Notes under the pieces: generated by a model
The model's input: the letters and a program-made list of their open reading frames with translations, nothing else
What the model was told of the DNA's origin: nothing
The model's database searches: none
NCBI RefSeq assembly: GCF_001612985.1
Contig: NZ_BDBM01000018.1
Location: forward strand, 90,354 to 154,353
From: Nocardia gamkensis NBRC 108242
GTDB taxonomy: Bacteria; Actinomycetota; Actinomycetes; Mycobacteriales; Mycobacteriaceae
Length of the DNA stretch: 64,000 bases
Reading direction: 5' to 3'
Part shown: positions 8,628 to 16,805 of the stretch, in pieces
Numbering within the stretch: the first letter of the stretch is position 1
Layout: each line of letters opens with the position of its first letter
Program-made: the position numbers and the translations under genes

Positions 8628-9101
8628 TCAGATCTGAAGGTCTTGCGAGGTCGGGTTCTCGGCGATATCGACGACCGTCCGGTAGATGTGCTCCGGAATC
8701 CGGCCGTCCAGTTCAGCGGGCGAGTCCACGATCTCCACCGTGTAGTCACCCCATTCGCGCTCACCGCCGCCGACCCCCAGCAGCTCGCGCCAATTCTTCC
8801 AGTCGGTCCAGTCGATCGCGGCGAACATTTCGCGCCAGTTCGATTCCCGCCGGTGCACCACATACTTGCCTTTACGGCTCACGTAGACGCGCACCACGTT
8901 CATCCCGGCCTTGTCGTACTCCCGCGACTCACCGAGCAGCCTGCCGACGAACCGCTGCTTGCGCCCGCCGCCCGGACCCACCCGCAACACGATCTGGCGG
9001 AGGTCACCCGGCTCGGCGGGCGCTTTCACGACGGTGACGCCGGATTCCCGCTCCTCGACAGTGCCTGTCCCGCTCAGGTCGTTCGGATCGGTCGTCATCA
9101 T
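8628..9101 (-). CDS. EXLDI-family-like small protein
   Basis: A 157-residue soluble protein resembling the actinobacterial EXLDI family as I remember it (TIGR04342). It has IVLRVGPGGGRKQRFVGRLLGE, then a VYVSRKGKYVVHRR strand pair, a W-x-x-W-x-x-L-L-G segment, and a C-terminal IPEHIY...DLQI that stands where the family has its acidic-Leu-Asp-Ile ending. No biochemical role is known to me; members often neighbour transporters. Candidate starts are ATG at 9137, 9104 and 9101. GGGGA is 5 bases from 9101, so I chose that one. It is cotranscribed with the MMPL gene, so it may be a regulatory or accessory partner of that exporter. Confidence 0.62.
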   Translation of the reverse strand: MMTTDPNDLSGTGTVEERESGVTVVKAPAEPGDLRQIVLRVGPGGGRKQRFVGRLLGESREYDKAGMNVVRVYVSRKGKYVVHRRESNWREMFAAIDWTDWKNWRELLGVGGGEREWGDYTVEIVDSPAELDGRIPEHIYRTVVDIAENPTSQDLQI

Positions 9102-9220
9102 TTTCCCCGTTTCATAGATCAGTGCGCATCCAGCCATGCGTCTACCGCAGACCGGCCCGTTTCGAATCCGCCTCTCCGAGCGCGAAATCCATGTTTCCAG
9201 ACTGACCGAGCCGCCGTCTC

Positions 9221-9250
9221 ACTATAAGTAGATGTATACGTATAGCGCAA
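9221..9250 (-). promoter_or_regulatory. promoter with internal palindrome for the EXLDI-MMPL operon
   Basis: On the minus strand TTGCGC (complement of 9245-9250) and TATAGT (complement of 9221-9226) are separated by 18 bases. The spacer contains the perfect palindrome TATACGTATA (9235-9244), well placed to be a repressor site. The element overlaps the 3' end of the Nudix gene. Regulator unknown. Confidence 0.55.
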
Positions 9251-9749
9251 GACCTATCATCGCCCGGCCTGGTGCGGGCCGAACAGTGCTCGGCCGATCG
9301 ACCCGCCCGAGCGGACGGCCATGGTGGAGGTAACGCGGGGAACCAGCGATATGCGCCAAGTGCGCATGCCGCACACGCCGAGCCAAACGCGGGACCACGA
9401 CGTCCCCGATCGCCACCCACCACCAGGCGTCGAGTTCCGACTTCTGCAGTCGGATGGCTGGCTCATCGGCACCGAGTTCGCCGCAATCGAAGACGTACGA
9501 GACCTTGTCACCCTCACCGGGATTCGGTGCCCAGTCGTGCACCAGCAGCCGACGAGCGACCCGGTCGATCCCGAGCTCCTCACCTACCGCCCGCCTGCAG
9601 GCCGCCACAGACCCCTCCCCCGACTCCGCATACCCACCCGGCAGATCCCACCCGTTGCCACATGTCGTGTGCACAAGCAACACGTCGTCGCCGCGAACGA
9701 ACAACGCACCGCCGCCAACCGCGCCCGCCCGACCCATTACCCCAGCCAA
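9222..9749 (-). CDS. Nudix hydrolase family protein with an altered Nudix box
   Basis: A 175-residue protein with the Nudix fold. The GALFVRGDDVLLVH strand leads to the Nudix box beginning GGYAESGEGS. The consensus end R-E-U-x-E-E-x-G-U is here RAVGEELGI: the first glutamate after the arginine is Ala (codon GCG), while the following EE pair is kept. That Glu is a metal ligand in MutT, so activity may be reduced or the ligand set changed. A DELDAWWW-like region (SELDAWWW) and basic C-terminal tail follow. Family members hydrolyse nucleoside diphosphates linked to X; the substrate cannot be inferred here. The last residues (YVYIYL) are encoded by the promoter region of the downstream operon. 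Confidence 0.8.
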   Translation of the reverse strand: MAGVMGRAGAVGGGALFVRGDDVLLVHTTCGNGWDLPGGYAESGEGSVAACRRAVGEELGIDRVARRLLVHDWAPNPGEGDKVSYVFDCGELGADEPAIRLQKSELDAWWWVAIGDVVVPRLARRVRHAHLAHIAGSPRYLHHGRPLGRVDRPSTVRPAPGRAMIGLALYVYIYL

Positions 9750-9822
9750 CCACGGAGACCGTCGGTCAGGACTTCATCCCGAACCCAGGCGCGGACCCGG
9801 CGCCGACCGAACATCGGCACAT

Positions 9823-10269
9823 CTAGGTAGTGGAGCGCCAATCGTCCGGCAATATCCGGAACGCGGAGTAGCGACCGAGTGGACGCAAGGTTCGAAAATC
9901 GCGCCGGTCGAGCGTGAGAATGGTGTCGGTATCGAATTCGTCGGCCAGCGCTACGCACACAGCGTCTACCAGGTCCAGATTCAGGTTGCCGTATTTTCCA
10001 CGGACATCGACCGCAGTATGCAACTGCGCCGCGTCGACGCCTGAGATGACGATCCGCGTCGTCGATACTCGGTCGGCTATCAAAGCGAGGATGCCATCGG
10101 CCACCTTGCGTCCGGCCCGAGCGCTTGCTACATGATGCACCGCCGTCAGCGCCAACGGACTGACGACAATGGCGCTCGCCGAATCCGCAGCCCGGCGCAC
10201 CGCAAAGTGCTCAGGATCCGAACGATTGAACAGCGCGAGGATTCCCGAGGTGTCTGCGATGACGATCAT
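9823..10269 (-). CDS. vapC: PIN-domain toxin (VapC type) lacking one acidic residue
   Basis: A 148-residue PIN-domain ribonuclease-like protein, the toxin half of a type II module. The first acidic residue is Asp6 (IADTSG); the late acidic cluster is present in NLDLVDAV and in TLDRRDF. The glutamate normally found in the TEV/AEL motif is Ala43 (SPLALTAVHHV, codon GCG), so the metal site is incomplete. VapC toxins cleave tRNA or rRNA; whether this one can is doubtful. It overlaps the antitoxin gene by 4 bases (ATGA at 10266-10269), showing translational coupling, and should be autorepressed through the operator at 10498-10517. Confidence 0.85.
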   Translation of the reverse strand: MIVIADTSGILALFNRSDPEHFAVRRAADSASAIVVSPLALTAVHHVASARAGRKVADGILALIADRVSTTRIVISGVDAAQLHTAVDVRGKYGNLNLDLVDAVCVALADEFDTDTILTLDRRDFRTLRPLGRYSAFRILPDDWRSTT

Positions 10270-10490
10270 GCGGGTCGGTTCATCGCATTACGGATGTCAT
10301 CCTTGCCGATGGGCCCGCCTAGATCGAAAGTCTCGTCGTCACTGAGCAATGGCGACTCCCACTTGCGATGGCGCATGAGATACGCCCGGACCGCATCACG
10401 AGTGATTTCGTGTTTCGAGCGCCCCTCGGCATCCGCTTGCGCATTCAGCGCCGACTCTTCGTCTTCCGGCAATCGCATGGTCCAGGCCAT
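10266..10490 (-). CDS. vapB: ribbon-helix-helix antitoxin (VapB type)
   Basis: A 74-residue antitoxin. The N-terminal half (MAWTMRLPEDEESALNAQA..GRSKHEITRDAVRAYL) fits a ribbon-helix-helix DNA-binding fold (MetJ/Arc type), and the C-terminal tail would wrap the toxin. It precedes the PIN-domain gene with a 4-base overlap. Upstream, TACCAT lies 6 bases from the ATG, so the transcript may be leaderless, and the palindrome at 10498-10517 overlaps it, giving the usual autorepression layout. Confidence 0.85.
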   Translation of the reverse strand: MAWTMRLPEDEESALNAQADAEGRSKHEITRDAVRAYLMRHRKWESPLLSDDETFDLGGPIGKDDIRNAMNRPA

Positions 10491-10497
10491 ACCCCAA

Positions 10498-10517
10498 TGG
10501 TATCATCGCTGATACCA
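10498..10517 (-). promoter_or_regulatory. vapBC operator, perfect inverted repeat
   Basis: TGGTATCATCGCTGATACCA: two 8-bp arms with a 4-base spacer, 8 bases upstream of the vapB start and overlapping the putative -10 element. This is the form expected of an RHH antitoxin binding site. Confidence 0.8.
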
Positions 10518-10575
10518 GAAGAGTCGTCATATTCGCCATCAGCAACAGCGCTCCCTAACTCGGTGACAAGATCGT

Positions 10576-11484
10576 GTGGTGCGTGTTCTCGTCACAGGAG
10601 CGAACGGCTACCTCGGCCGGGCGGTCGTTCACCTGCTGAGCAGAGCCGGGCACGAGCCGATCGCGATGGTTCGCAAGCGCGTTTCGCCCTCGCGGACGGC
10701 GGTGCGAGTCGCCGACCTGCTGGATGACGCCGCGCTGCGCGAGGCGCTGGACGGCGCGGAGGCGGTGTGCCATCTTGCCGGGCTCACTCGCGCGCGCGAG
10801 TCGATGACCGAACCCTTGCGGTACTTTCGCGTCAATACGGGCGGGACCATCGCCTTGCTGGAGGCCATGGCCGCGGCCGGGGTATCGCGGATCGTCTTCG
10901 CCTCGACCGGCTCGATACACGGGACTCCGGAGATTCAGCCGATGACGGAGAGCCTGCCCGACGCACCGCCGCACCCTTACGCGGCAAGCAAACTGGCCGC
11001 CGAGTGGGCGCTCCACGCACAGGCGGGCACCGGACGCTTGTCGGCTGCCGTACTGCGTTTGATGAACGTGGCAGGCGGCGCCGACCCCGACCCCACGCGC
11101 CTGATTCCCCGCACGTTCGCCGCCGCCCTGAACGGTTCGGCATTGGAGGTGAACGGCGACGGCAGCGCGGTACGCGATTACCTGCACATCGACGATGCCG
11201 CAGCCGCTTTCGTCGCGTGCCTCGAGCAGACACCGCCGGGCGGGTTCGAGCGGTACCTCATCGGCAGTGGGCAGGGCAGCAGCATCCTCGACGTCGTCGC
11301 CGCCGTCGAACAACAGACCGGCCGTCGAATCCAGCTGATCCATCGGCCACCTGCGCCCGAACCGGCCGCATTGGTCAGCGACCCGGCCAAGGCGGCAGCC
11401 GAATTAGGCTGGTACCCGAGGCATTCCGAGCTCGATCGCATAGTCCGCGACATGGCCGACGACGACCGGCGGAATTCGCGCTGA
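10576..11484 (+). CDS. NAD-dependent epimerase/dehydratase (extended SDR)
   Basis: A 302-residue extended short-chain dehydrogenase of the nucleotide-sugar epimerase type. The dinucleotide site is VTGANGYLGRAV at the N-terminus. The active-site pair is in HPYAASKLAAEW (Tyr and Lys four residues apart), with an upstream FASTGSIHG supplying the Ser. The C-terminal half (DYLHIDDAAAAFV, LIGSGQGSSI) is typical of sugar-nucleotide enzymes. The substrate cannot be named. The start is a GTG at 10576 (another GTG follows at 10579); it is transcribed away from vapBC and converges with the phosphatase-like gene 2 bases downstream. Confidence 0.85.
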   Translation: MVRVLVTGANGYLGRAVVHLLSRAGHEPIAMVRKRVSPSRTAVRVADLLDDAALREALDGAEAVCHLAGLTRARESMTEPLRYFRVNTGGTIALLEAMAAAGVSRIVFASTGSIHGTPEIQPMTESLPDAPPHPYAASKLAAEWALHAQAGTGRLSAAVLRLMNVAGGADPDPTRLIPRTFAAALNGSALEVNGDGSAVRDYLHIDDAAAAFVACLEQTPPGGFERYLIGSGQGSSILDVVAAVEQQTGRRIQLIHRPPAPEPAALVSDPAKAAAELGWYPRHSELDRIVRDMADDDRRNSR

Positions 11485-11486
11485 CG

Positions 11487-12308
11487 TCACCGGCCCAGAC
11501 CCGCCCGGTCGAGCAGGTAGGCGGTCAACGGCTGGTAGTGGTCGGGGCGGATGCCGTCGTCGAGGGGCACCGTGACGGCGATCTTTCCCTCGGCGTGTCC
11601 GGCGAACAGGGCGGGATCGTTGCTGTCCGCGAAACCGACGGTTTCGATGCCCGCTTCCCCCGCCGCACCGGCCCACCCGTGGTCGGCGACGACCAGGTCG
11701 GGCCAGTGGTCGGGCTCGGCATCGCGCAACTCCCGGAGCATCGCCCGCATCGGGTGCGGGTCATGCGTGTGTTCCAGCCTGCCGTCGGTGCCGAGCGCGG
11801 CAACACCCGAGGTGTAGATGATTTCGCGATTCTGCGGTCCGAAACGGGTGGTGACCCGGTATGACCATCCGGCGGCGGGCGCGAGCACCACGCACCCCGC
11901 CGCACGCAACGCATCCTCGACGGCACGATAGACGCCCAAGAGCGTGTGGGGATGCCCGGTCGCCAGGATCACGGTCTCCTGACGGCGGGCCGCCTGGCCG
12001 ATCCGCGCCCCCATCGCGTCGAGCGCGTCCAGGGTGAGGTCGACGTCGATGGTGTCGGGACCCCGCCGATGACGGGGGTCCGGGTCGACCCCGCACAGAC
12101 GCGCCATCATCTCCAGGGTTTCGGCGAACGTCCAATCCTTCAGCGTCAGGCCGAACTGGTACCCCGGATCTTTGTCCACCATTTTGCGATAATTCGAGAG
12201 ATTCCCCTCCCGAGGCGTCGCGACATCCCCCGCGATCCGCGTCCTCAGCAGATGCTCCCGCAGCAGCGTTCGGTCATCGGGCCGGCCGGGTCGAGTCCCA
12301 TATGCCAC
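11487..12308 (-). CDS. conserved actinobacterial phosphatase-like protein
   Basis: A 273-residue protein of a family I recall from Streptomyces and Nocardia, usually labelled simply 'phosphatase'. Conserved-looking segments are RIAGDVATPREGNLSNY near the N-terminus, CGVDPDPRHRRGPDTID, ILATGHPHTLL, VVADHGWAGAAG and a C-terminal TVPLDDGIRP. The histidines in ATGHP and ADHGWAG could be catalytic or metal ligands, but this is inference. The GTG start at 12308 has GGAGG 8 bases upstream. It lies between the end of the S10 operon and the epimerase gene, and shares strand but not obviously function with the ribosomal genes. Confidence 0.6.
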   Translation of the reverse strand: MAYGTRPGRPDDRTLLREHLLRTRIAGDVATPREGNLSNYRKMVDKDPGYQFGLTLKDWTFAETLEMMARLCGVDPDPRHRRGPDTIDVDLTLDALDAMGARIGQAARRQETVILATGHPHTLLGVYRAVEDALRAAGCVVLAPAAGWSYRVTTRFGPQNREIIYTSGVAALGTDGRLEHTHDPHPMRAMLRELRDAEPDHWPDLVVADHGWAGAAGEAGIETVGFADSNDPALFAGHAEGKIAVTVPLDDGIRPDHYQPLTAYLLDRAGLGR

Positions 12309-12464
12309 CGCTCACACCTCCACATCGGCCTTCGCTCGCCGTATCGGTCAGGCCACGAGCCTGCTTGCGGCGTGCTCGATCGGCGCACGCAACACAACCA
12401 CGACAGTACCCATCGAGGGGTACTCCACCGCGATTCCGTGAAATTCGGACATGCCCGGACACGG

Positions 12465-12501
12465 CGAAGGCCCGCCTCCCGGAACGGGAAGCGGGCCTTC
12501 G
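12465..12501 (-). terminator. terminator hairpin of the S10 operon
   Basis: An 11-bp stem (CGAAGGCCCGC at 12465-12475 with its complement at 12491-12501) encloses a second stem (TCCCG/CGGGA). It lies 22 bases after the rpsQ stop. There is no U-tract on the minus strand, so it is a GC-rich terminator or 3' stabiliser. Confidence 0.7.
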
Positions 12502-12522
12502 GGTTTCACGCCGTGGAAGGGC

Positions 12523-12795
12523 TTACTTGGCCCTCTCCAGGACCTCGACCAGACGCCAGCGCTTGGTGGCCGACAGCGGACGGGTCTCCATCAGCTGAAC
12601 GCGGTCGCCGATGCCGGCGATCTCGTTCTCGTCGTGCGCCTTCACCTTCGAGGTGGTGCGAATGATCTTGCCGTAGAGCGGGTGCCGGTGGCGGTCTTCC
12701 AGCTCGACGACGATCGTCTTGTTCATCTTGTCCGAGACAACGTAGCCGACACGCACCTTGCGGGTGCCGCGCTGCCCTTCTACTTTGTCGCTCAT
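12523..12795 (-). CDS. rpsQ: 30S ribosomal protein S17
   Basis: A 90-residue primary 16S rRNA-binding protein of the 30S body. It opens with the usual GTRKVRVGYVVSDKMNKTIVV strand region, then YGKIIRTTSKVKAHDE and a C-terminal PLSATKRWRLVEVLE. It is the last gene of the operon and starts inside the rpmC stop (4-base overlap). The next gene of the classical order (rplN) is absent, as in mycobacteria, where S10 and spc operons are separate. Confidence 0.97.
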   Translation of the reverse strand: MSDKVEGQRGTRKVRVGYVVSDKMNKTIVVELEDRHRHPLYGKIIRTTSKVKAHDENEIAGIGDRVQLMETRPLSATKRWRLVEVLERAK

Positions 12796-13031
12796 GCGGC
12801 ATCTCCCTTGCCAGCGGGTCCGGTGGCCAGACCGAGCTCGCGCTCACGCATGACCGTGTAGATGCGCGCGATCTCGTGACGGACGACGCGCAGACGACGG
12901 TTGTTGTCCAGCTGACCCGTCGCCATCTGGAAGCGCAGGTTGAACAGCTCTTCCTTGGAGTCGCGCAGCTTGGCCACCAACTCCTCTTCGGTGAGCTCGC
13001 GGAGCTCTGCGGCCGGTGTTCCGGTAGCCAT
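12792..13031 (-). CDS. rpmC: 50S ribosomal protein L29
   Basis: A 79-residue protein near the peptide exit tunnel that helps dock SRP and trigger factor. The motif ELRELTEEELVAKLRDSKEELFNLRFQ is characteristic, followed by the RVVRHEIARIYTVMRERE helix. The start is ATG at 13031, which shares its first base with the rplP stop codon. A longer open frame up to 13064 lies inside rplP and is not used. Confidence 0.97.
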   Translation of the reverse strand: MATGTPAAELRELTEEELVAKLRDSKEELFNLRFQMATGQLDNNRRLRVVRHEIARIYTVMRERELGLATGPAGKGDAA

Positions 13032-13447
13032 CAGAACTGCTCCTCCCTGGTCACGATCCTGCACTTCATGGGGAGCTTGTGCATCGCGCGGCGCAGGGCC
13101 TCACGAGCGGTCTCCTCGTTCGGGTAGCTCATCTCGAACATCACGCGACCGGGCTTGACGTTCGCGACCCACCACTCCGGCGAACCCTTACCGGAACCCA
13201 TGCGGGTCTCGGCGGGCTTCTTGGTCAGCGGGCGATCCGGGTAGATGTTGATCCAGATCTTGCCGCCACGGCGGATGTGGCGAGTCATCGCGATACGCGC
13301 CGACTCGATCTGCCGGTTGGTGACGTACGCCGGCTCCAGCGCCTGGATGCCGAACTCGCCGAACGCCACCGAGGTGCCGCCCTTGGCCATGCCGGAACGA
13401 CCCGGGTGATGCTGCTTGCGGTGCTTCACCTTGCGAGGCATCAGCAT
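13031..13447 (-). CDS. rplP: 50S ribosomal protein L16
   Basis: A 138-residue protein at the tRNA-binding cleft of the 50S subunit, standard length. It begins MLMPRKVKHRKQHH as in mycobacterial orthologues (which have Ile at the third position), then has SVAFGEFGIQALEPAYVTNR and the basic RMGSGKG loop that reaches the peptidyl-transferase centre. It is one base from rpmC and 3 bases from rpsC, tightly packed in the operon. Confidence 0.98.
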   Translation of the reverse strand: MLMPRKVKHRKQHHPGRSGMAKGGTSVAFGEFGIQALEPAYVTNRQIESARIAMTRHIRRGGKIWINIYPDRPLTKKPAETRMGSGKGSPEWWVANVKPGRVMFEMSYPNEETAREALRRAMHKLPMKCRIVTREEQF

Positions 13448-13450
13448 GCG

Positions 13451-14245
<795 letters not shown>

Positions 14246-14650
14246 TTACTTTGCCCCTCCCTTCCGGCGGTTACGAGTGGATCCACCGGCGGTGGGGATG
14301 CTCTCGACCTCGATGGTGATGTGGCTGGTGCGCTTGCGGATGCGGAACGCACGGCCCTGGGCACGCGGCTGGAACCGCTTCAGGGTCGTACCCTCATCGA
14401 CGTAGGCGGTCGAGATGACCAGCGTGGCCGGGTTCAGGCCGAGGTTGTTCTCGGCGTTGGCGGCGGCACTGGCGACGACCTTGGCGACCGGCTCGCTCGC
14501 GGCCTGGGGCGCGAACTTCAGCAGGGCGAGGGCGTCCTCGACGCGCTTGCCGCGGACCAGGTCCACGACACGGCGTGCCTTCATCGGGGTCACGCGAACG
14601 TGCTTGGCGGTCGCGCGCGCAGTCGGGTTCTGAGTCTCGGTGGTCGTCAT
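14246..14650 (-). CDS. rplV: 50S ribosomal protein L22
   Basis: A 134-residue protein whose beta-hairpin lines the peptide exit tunnel. Recognisable segments are AKHVRVTPMKARRVVDLVRGK, SAAANAENNLGL and FQPRAQGRAFRIRKRTSHITI. It overlaps the rpsS stop by 4 bases. The N-terminal extension (about 15 residues rich in Thr) is longer than in Escherichia coli. Confidence 0.98.
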   Translation of the reverse strand: MTTTETQNPTARATAKHVRVTPMKARRVVDLVRGKRVEDALALLKFAPQAASEPVAKVVASAAANAENNLGLNPATLVISTAYVDEGTTLKRFQPRAQGRAFRIRKRTSHITIEVESIPTAGGSTRNRRKGGAK

Positions 14651-14928
14651 CGCCGCTTGCTCTTCCGGTCTTCCTTGACGTGGCTCTTGAACGTCCTGGT
14701 CGGCGCGAACTCACCGAGCTTGTGCCCGACCATGTTGTCCGAGACGAACACCGGCACGTGCTTGCGGCCGTCGTGCACCGCGAACGTGTGCCCGATGAAA
14801 TCGGGGATGATGGTCGAACGACGCGACCAGGTCTTGATGACCTGCTTGGTGCCCTTCTCGTTCTGCACGTCCACCTTCGCGAGGAGGTGGTCGTCGACAA
14901 ACGGGCCTTTCTTGAGGCTGCGTGGCAT
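14647..14928 (-). CDS. rpsS: 30S ribosomal protein S19
   Basis: A 93-residue protein of the 30S head that binds with S13. It begins MPRSLKKGPFVDDHLL, with RSTIIPDFIGHTFAVHDGRKHVPVF in the middle and the basic tail typical of the family. Its ATG at 14928 has a Shine-Dalgarno (AGGAGG) a few bases upstream, and the gap from rplB is 15 bases. Confidence 0.98.
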   Translation of the reverse strand: MPRSLKKGPFVDDHLLAKVDVQNEKGTKQVIKTWSRRSTIIPDFIGHTFAVHDGRKHVPVFVSDNMVGHKLGEFAPTRTFKSHVKEDRKSKRR

Positions 14929-14943
14929 TTCTTACCTCCTCCT

Positions 14944-15780
14944 TCAGCGCTTCTTGCCGGTCTTGCGACGGCGGACGATGAGCTTGTCGCTCGGACGGTT
15001 GGGCTTGCGGGTGCGGCCTTCCGGCTGACCCCACGGCGAGACCGGGTGGCGACCACCGGAGGTCTTGCCCTCACCACCACCATGCGGGTGGTCGACCGGG
15101 TTCATGACGACACCACGGACCGTGGGGCGGCGACCCTTCCAGCGCATACGGCCGGCCTTACCCCAGTTGATGTTCGACTGCTCGGCATTACCGACCTCGC
15201 CGACGGTGGCGCGGCAGCGCACGTCGACGCGGCGGATCTCACCGGAGGGCATACGCAGCGTGGCGTAGGGGCCTTCCTTACCGAGCAGCTGGATGCTCAT
15301 GCCGGCCGAGCGGGCCAGCTTGGCGCCGCCGCCCGGACGCAGCTCCACCGCGTGGATGGTGGTACCGGTCGGGATGTTGCGCAGCGGCAGGTTGTTGCCC
15401 GGCTTGATGTCGGCCGTCGGGCCGGACTCGATGCGGGTGCCCTGCGTCACGCCCTTGGGGGCGATGATGTAGCGCTTCTCGCCGTCCACGAAGTGCAGCA
15501 GCGCGATGTTCGCGGTGCGGTTCGGGTCGTACTCGATGTGCGCGACCTTGGCCGGGATGCCGTCCTTGTCCAAACGACGGAAGTCGATCAGACGGTAGGC
15601 GCGCTTGTGCCCGCCACCGCGGTGCCGGGTGGTGATCCGGCCGTGGGCGTTGCGGCCGCCGGACTTGGACAGCGGGCGCAGCAGCGACTTCTCCGGGGTC
15701 GACCGGGTGATCTCGGCGAAGTCCGAGACGCTGGCGCCACGACGGCCCGGCGTAGTCGGCTTGTACTTACGGATTGCCAT
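14944..15780 (-). CDS. rplB: 50S ribosomal protein L2
   Basis: A 278-residue protein close to the peptidyl-transferase centre. It starts MAIRKYKPTTPGRRG, carries the OB- and SH3-like segments (GRITTRHRGGGHKRAYRLID), and keeps the VRGVVMNPVDHPHGGGEGK loop with the histidine implicated in peptidyl-transferase function. Length and order are normal; the rplW stop lies 33 bases upstream. Confidence 0.99.
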   Translation of the reverse strand: MAIRKYKPTTPGRRGASVSDFAEITRSTPEKSLLRPLSKSGGRNAHGRITTRHRGGGHKRAYRLIDFRRLDKDGIPAKVAHIEYDPNRTANIALLHFVDGEKRYIIAPKGVTQGTRIESGPTADIKPGNNLPLRNIPTGTTIHAVELRPGGGAKLARSAGMSIQLLGKEGPYATLRMPSGEIRRVDVRCRATVGEVGNAEQSNINWGKAGRMRWKGRRPTVRGVVMNPVDHPHGGGEGKTSGGRHPVSPWGQPEGRTRKPNRPSDKLIVRRRKTGKKR

Positions 15781-15813
15781 GAGTTCTTCTCTACTTTCTG
15801 GATTCCCGAGCGC

Positions 15814-16119
15814 TTACGCGACCGGGCCTCCGAAGATCTCGATGGGCTTGCTGTCGGCCGAGATGGTCACGAGCGCGCGCTTGGTGCTCTTGCGCTTGCC
15901 GTAACCGAAGCGGGTCCGCTTGCGCTTGCCCTGACGGTTGGCGGTGTTGACGCTGGTCACCTTCACACCGAAGACCTTCTCCACGGCGATCTTGATCTGC
16001 GTCTTGTTCGAGTCCGGGTGCACCAGGAAGGTGTAGGTGCCTTCCTCGATCAGTCCGTAGGACTTCTCGGAGATGACCGGCGCCAGCAGAATGTCGCGGG
16101 GGTCGGCGATGGTGGTCAC
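15814..16119 (-). CDS. rplW: 50S ribosomal protein L23
   Basis: A 101-residue exit-tunnel protein that anchors SRP and trigger factor. The PVISEKSYGLIEEGTYTFLV segment and the basic RQGKRKRTRFGYGKRKSTKRA loop are characteristic. The start is GTG at 16119, overlapping the rplD stop by 4 bases (GTGA). Confidence 0.98.
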   Translation of the reverse strand: MTTIADPRDILLAPVISEKSYGLIEEGTYTFLVHPDSNKTQIKIAVEKVFGVKVTSVNTANRQGKRKRTRFGYGKRKSTKRALVTISADSKPIEIFGGPVA

Positions 16120-16805
16120 TTGCTCTCCTCCTGTGCAGCCTCGGCCGGGCCGTGCACGAACGCGTTGAGCGCCTCGACGCTGAACACCACGTCGTCACTG
16201 TTGAGGACGTCGTAGGTGTTGAGCTGGTCGGGGGCGATCGGGTGCACGTTCTGCAGGTTCGCCAGGCTCTTCCACGCGGCGACGTCCTCGCGGCCCACCA
16301 CGACCAGGAACTTCTTGCGGTCCGACAACTCGGCCAGGAAGCTCTTGGCGGTCTTGGTGGACGGGGTCTGGCCGGCCACCAGTTCGGTGATCACGTGGAT
16401 GCGCTCGTTGCGAGCCCGGTCGGACAGGGCGCCACGCAGGGCGGCGGCCTTCATCTTCTTGGGCAGGCGCTGGGTGTAGTCGCGCGGCTGCGGGCCGTGC
16501 ACGGTGCCACCACCGGCGAACTGCGGCGCGCGGGTCGAACCCTGGCGGGCGCGGCCGGTGCCCTTCTGCCGGTACGGCTTCTTGCCACCACCGGAGACCT
16601 GGCCACGCGTCTTGGTCGCATGCGTGCCCTGGCGGGCCGCGGCCTGCTGGGCCACGACGACCTGGTGCATCAGCGCGATGTTGGCGGTCACGTCGAAGAT
16701 CTCCGCGGGGAGATCGACGGTGCCGTTGGTCTTGCCGCCGATCTCCTTGACCGGCAGCGTCAGATTTGCAGACTTCTTCTCAGTGTTCACAGCTGAGCTG
16801 GTCAT
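16116..16805 (-). CDS. rplD: 50S ribosomal protein L4
   Basis: A 229-residue protein with a tunnel-lining loop. The loop appears as KTRGQVSGGGKKPYRQKGTG with the following PQFAGGGTVHGPQPRDY. In gamma-proteobacteria L4 autoregulates the S10 operon through a leader hairpin. Whether it does so here is unknown, but the long leader upstream of rpsJ makes the question relevant. It overlaps rplC by 4 bases (ATGA). Confidence 0.98.
   Translation of the reverse strand: MTSSAVNTEKKSANLTLPVKEIGGKTNGTVDLPAEIFDVTANIALMHQVVVAQQAAARQGTHATKTRGQVSGGGKKPYRQKGTGRARQGSTRAPQFAGGGTVHGPQPRDYTQRLPKKMKAAALRGALSDRARNERIHVITELVAGQTPSTKTAKSFLAELSDRKKFLVVVGREDVAAWKSLANLQNVHPIAPDQLNTYDVLNSDDVVFSVEALNAFVHGPAEAAQEESK

Noticed and set aside
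12309..12522. A continuation of the ribosomal operon (rplN and spc genes) after rpsQ
   Set aside because: No such gene is present; a hairpin follows rpsQ and an unrelated gene lies next.
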